Positions 62,065 through 64,000 of a stretch of 64,000 bases of DNA are shown piece by piece. The first letter of the stretch is position 1. Every line of letters begins with the position of its first letter. The translations under genes were made by a program, and so were the position numbers. The notes under the pieces were generated by a model. It saw nothing but the letters and a program-made list of their open reading frames with translations. It made no database searches and had not been told where the DNA came from. The stretch comes from Pseudomonas sp. LS1212 (lineage in GTDB: Bacteria > Pseudomonadota > Gammaproteobacteria > Pseudomonadales > Pseudomonadaceae): the NCBI RefSeq assembly GCF_024741815.1, contig NZ_CP102951.1, positions 1,215,001-1,279,000 of the forward strand, written 5' to 3'.

Positions 62065-62934
62065 ATGACCCAACCGCACCTGCCGTATTTTCTCGGATGT
62101 CCGTCCTGGAGCGAAAATGCCTGGCGCGAGTACCTGTACCCCGATAGCGCAAAACCTGCGGAATTTCTCGCCTTCTACGCTCAGGTATTCAACGCCGTGG
62201 AGGGCAATACCACCTTTTACGCGCGACCTTCGCAGGCGACGGTCGAGCGTTGGGCGCAGTGCATGCCCGCGCATTTTCGCTTCACGGCCAAATTCCCCCG
62301 CGATATCAGCCACGGCGGCGACCTGCGCCTGCAAGTGAGCGCAGCCGAAGATTTCATCTCACTTCTCAAGCCCCTGGGCCAGCGGGTCGCTCCGTTCTGG
62401 CTGCAGCTGCCGGCGACCTTCTCGCCGCTGCAGTTGGCCGAGCTGGTGGGGTTTCTCGACGCACTGGAGCGCCCCATCGCGGTAGAGGTACGGCACCCGG
62501 TGTTCTTCGCCAAGGGTGATGAAGAGCGGCTGCTCAATCGGATACTGCTCGATCGCGGCGTGGAGCGTATCTGTCTGGACCCGCGCGCCTTGTTCAGTTG
62601 CCGCTCGAACGATCCTGCGGTGCTCCATGCACAATCGAAGAAGCCCCGGGTGCCACCGCGCCCGGCAGCGTTCAGCCAGTCGCCGCAGGTGCGCTTCATC
62701 GGTCATCCGGTACTGGCCGCCAACGAGCCGTTCCTGTTGCCGTGGTTGGATAAAGTCGCAGGCTGGATCGAGGAAGGTCGTACGCCTTATATCTTCCTGC
62801 ACACTAGCGACAACTACCTTGCCCCGGCCTTGGCGCAGCGTTTCCATCAGGGTTTGATGGAACGATTGCCAGGCCTGCCTGCCTTACCTGAGCTATACAG
62901 AGAACCTGTCAGTGAGCAACTCGGGTTACTCTGA
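62065..62934 (+). CDS. DUF72 domain-containing protein
   Basis: 289 residues. TIM-barrel-like family with FLGCPSWSENAWREYLYPDS, AVEGNTTFYARPSQATVERW, FRFTAKFPRDISH and ERPIAVEVRHPVFF. No confirmed activity. Starts 5 bases after the previous gene. Confidence 0.9.
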   Translation: MTQPHLPYFLGCPSWSENAWREYLYPDSAKPAEFLAFYAQVFNAVEGNTTFYARPSQATVERWAQCMPAHFRFTAKFPRDISHGGDLRLQVSAAEDFISLLKPLGQRVAPFWLQLPATFSPLQLAELVGFLDALERPIAVEVRHPVFFAKGDEERLLNRILLDRGVERICLDPRALFSCRSNDPAVLHAQSKKPRVPPRPAAFSQSPQVRFIGHPVLAANEPFLLPWLDKVAGWIEEGRTPYIFLHTSDNYLAPALAQRFHQGLMERLPGLPALPELYREPVSEQLGLL

Positions 62935-62966
62935 CCCGCGACGGTCGATATTCAAGGAGTGTGCAT

Positions 62967-63797
62967 ATGGATGTTCAAACCCTTAGAGCCCAGGCATTCA
63001 AGGCTTTGCACGAGCGCGACGGGGCCTTTGTGATTCCCAATCCATGGGATGCGGGTTCGGCAAAAATGCTCGCAAGCCTGGGCTTCGAAGCCCTGGCGAC
63101 CACCAGTGCGGGCCTGGCTTTTTCGCTGGGCCGGCCGGATGGCGAGGGCGCGATTTCCCGCGAAGAAACCTTGCTCAACGCCAAGTCGATCGTCGACGCC
63201 ACGGCATTGCCGGTGGCGGCCGATCTTGAAAATGGCTTTGCCGACGATCCTCAGGGCTGCGCCGAAACCATTCTCGCCGCTGCTGCGGCAGGCCTGGTGG
63301 GTGGTTCGATCGAAGATGCCAGCGGTTCGGCGCAGGAGCCGATCTATCCCTTCGCTCAGGCGGTCGCACGGGTAGAGGCGGCCGTGGCCGCCGCCCGCAG
63401 CCTGCCGTTCCCATTCGTGCTCACCGCCCGGGCAGAAAACTTCCTGAATGGGCGCATGGACCTGGATGACACCATTGCTCGCTTGCAGGCATTCGCCGAG
63501 GCCGGTGCCGATGTGCTGTACGCACCGGGCTTGCGTACAGGCGAAGAGATTCGGCAGGTGGTGCTTGCGCTGGCCCCCAAACCGGTCAATGTTGTGATGG
63601 GGCTGAGCGGGGTCAGGTTGACCGTCGATGAGCTGAGCGCGCTTGGGGTCAAGCGCATTAGTGTCGGCTCGGCAATGGCAAGGGCGGCGTATGGGGCTTT
63701 CTTCCGGGCTGCCGAAGAGGTCTATGGCCAGGGCCGGTTCGATTTCGCCGAGACGGCGATGCCCTTCGCGCAACTGAATCAGTTGTTCAAACGCTGA
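62967..63797 (+). CDS. Isocitrate lyase/PEP mutase-family protein
   Basis: 276 residues, TIM barrel with IPNPWDAGSAKMLASLGFEA, then VAADLENGFADDP (metal-binding Asp and Glu), SIEDASGSAQEPIYPF and TARAENFLN. Relatives act on small oxo-acids or phosphonates (C-C or C-P lyases); specificity cannot be read. AAGGAG 8 bases before ATG 62967 decides the start over GTG 62961. Confidence 0.88.
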   Translation: MDVQTLRAQAFKALHERDGAFVIPNPWDAGSAKMLASLGFEALATTSAGLAFSLGRPDGEGAISREETLLNAKSIVDATALPVAADLENGFADDPQGCAETILAAAAAGLVGGSIEDASGSAQEPIYPFAQAVARVEAAVAAARSLPFPFVLTARAENFLNGRMDLDDTIARLQAFAEAGADVLYAPGLRTGEEIRQVVLALAPKPVNVVMGLSGVRLTVDELSALGVKRISVGSAMARAAYGAFFRAAEEVYGQGRFDFAETAMPFAQLNQLFKR

Positions 63798-63804
63798 GCC
63801 TCCC

Positions 63805-64000
63805 ATGCGTGCGGGTGTACGCAGGGGAATAGGCGCGTTGCTCGTCGTGGCCCTCACTCTGCTCACCTGGCCGGGCAACTGGCGCTTGCCGGACAACTGG
63901 AACCCTTGGGCCCCGCTGGATGTTCGCCAGCCGCCGAACCGGATCACCCGCTTCAAGCTCGCCCGCCTGCAGAATGACCCGCAACTCTGTGCCAGGGCAC
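63805..64000 (+). CDS. Extensin-family protein, N-terminal part (cut by window end)
   Basis: 65 codons visible and open to the last base. N-terminal hydrophobic segment (GIGALLVVALTLLTWPGNW), then LDVRQPPNRITRFKLARLQN and DPQLCARA, which is how bacterial extensin-like C-terminal domain proteins begin. Starts 7 bases after the previous stop; function unknown. Confidence 0.65.
   Translation, partial: MRAGVRRGIGALLVVALTLLTWPGNWRLPDNWNPWAPLDVRQPPNRITRFKLARLQNDPQLCARA

Overview
The window is chromosomal DNA of a Pseudomonas, most likely of the fluorescens/putida lineage. The evidence is the gene order (ffh-rpsP-rimM-trmD-rplS-xerD-dsbC-hom-thrC; a complete wspABCDEFR operon followed by prfB-lysS; ppc-adk-tsaB), the presence of Pseudomonas-typical families (DUF3509, XenA-type reductase, WspR), REP-type repeats, and high-GC codon use. 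No rRNA, tRNA or CRISPR array was seen.

Layout. 1-8.3 kb: housekeeping genes on the + strand (signal recognition particle Ffh, the S16/RimM/TrmD/L19 operon, XerD, DsbC, homoserine dehydrogenase, threonine synthase). 8.39-20.77 kb: a 12.4-kb integrated element bounded by a 14-bp direct repeat, with longer imperfect repeats just inside each end. It carries a tyrosine integrase, an AlpA/excisionase-like HTH protein, a primase-helicase-like replication protein followed by an iteron/poly-A candidate origin, a serine recombinase with its own inverted sites, a tightly packed block of small phage-type genes ending in a terminase-small-subunit-like gene, and an isochorismatase-family hydrolase as cargo. 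No large terminase, portal, capsid or tail gene was recognised. The gene content resembles a phage satellite (PICI-like) more than a complete prophage, and it is the best candidate for an undescribed system here. The element sits 18 bp upstream of the ATG of a BvgS/RocS-like hybrid kinase.

20.8-31.2 kb: hybrid sensor kinase and EAL response regulator pair, a DUF3509 protein, a class III CoA-transferase (- strand), YaeQ, RecJ and the ene-reductase XenA. 31.3-40.3 kb, - strand: a HicAB toxin-antitoxin pair, then a polyamine/GABA-type ABC transporter flanked by two paralogous aminoaldehyde dehydrogenases, with a LysR regulator upstream. This layout suggests uptake of a polyamine-like amine and oxidation of the derived aldehyde. 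40.5-49.9 kb: a DUF533 protein and the wsp chemosensory operon, which controls c-di-GMP synthesis by WspR. 50.0-57.1 kb: prfB with its programmed +1 frameshift, lysS, a TetR regulator, a lipoprotein, a QEGLA-motif protein, a lipoprotein-like hydrolase, small conserved proteins and a REP pair. 57.3-64 kb: ppc, adk, tsaB, a conserved small protein, a DUF72 protein, a PEP mutase/isocitrate lyase-family enzyme and the start of an extensin-family gene cut by the window end.

All functional calls come from reading sequence and from recalled family features; no database search was possible.
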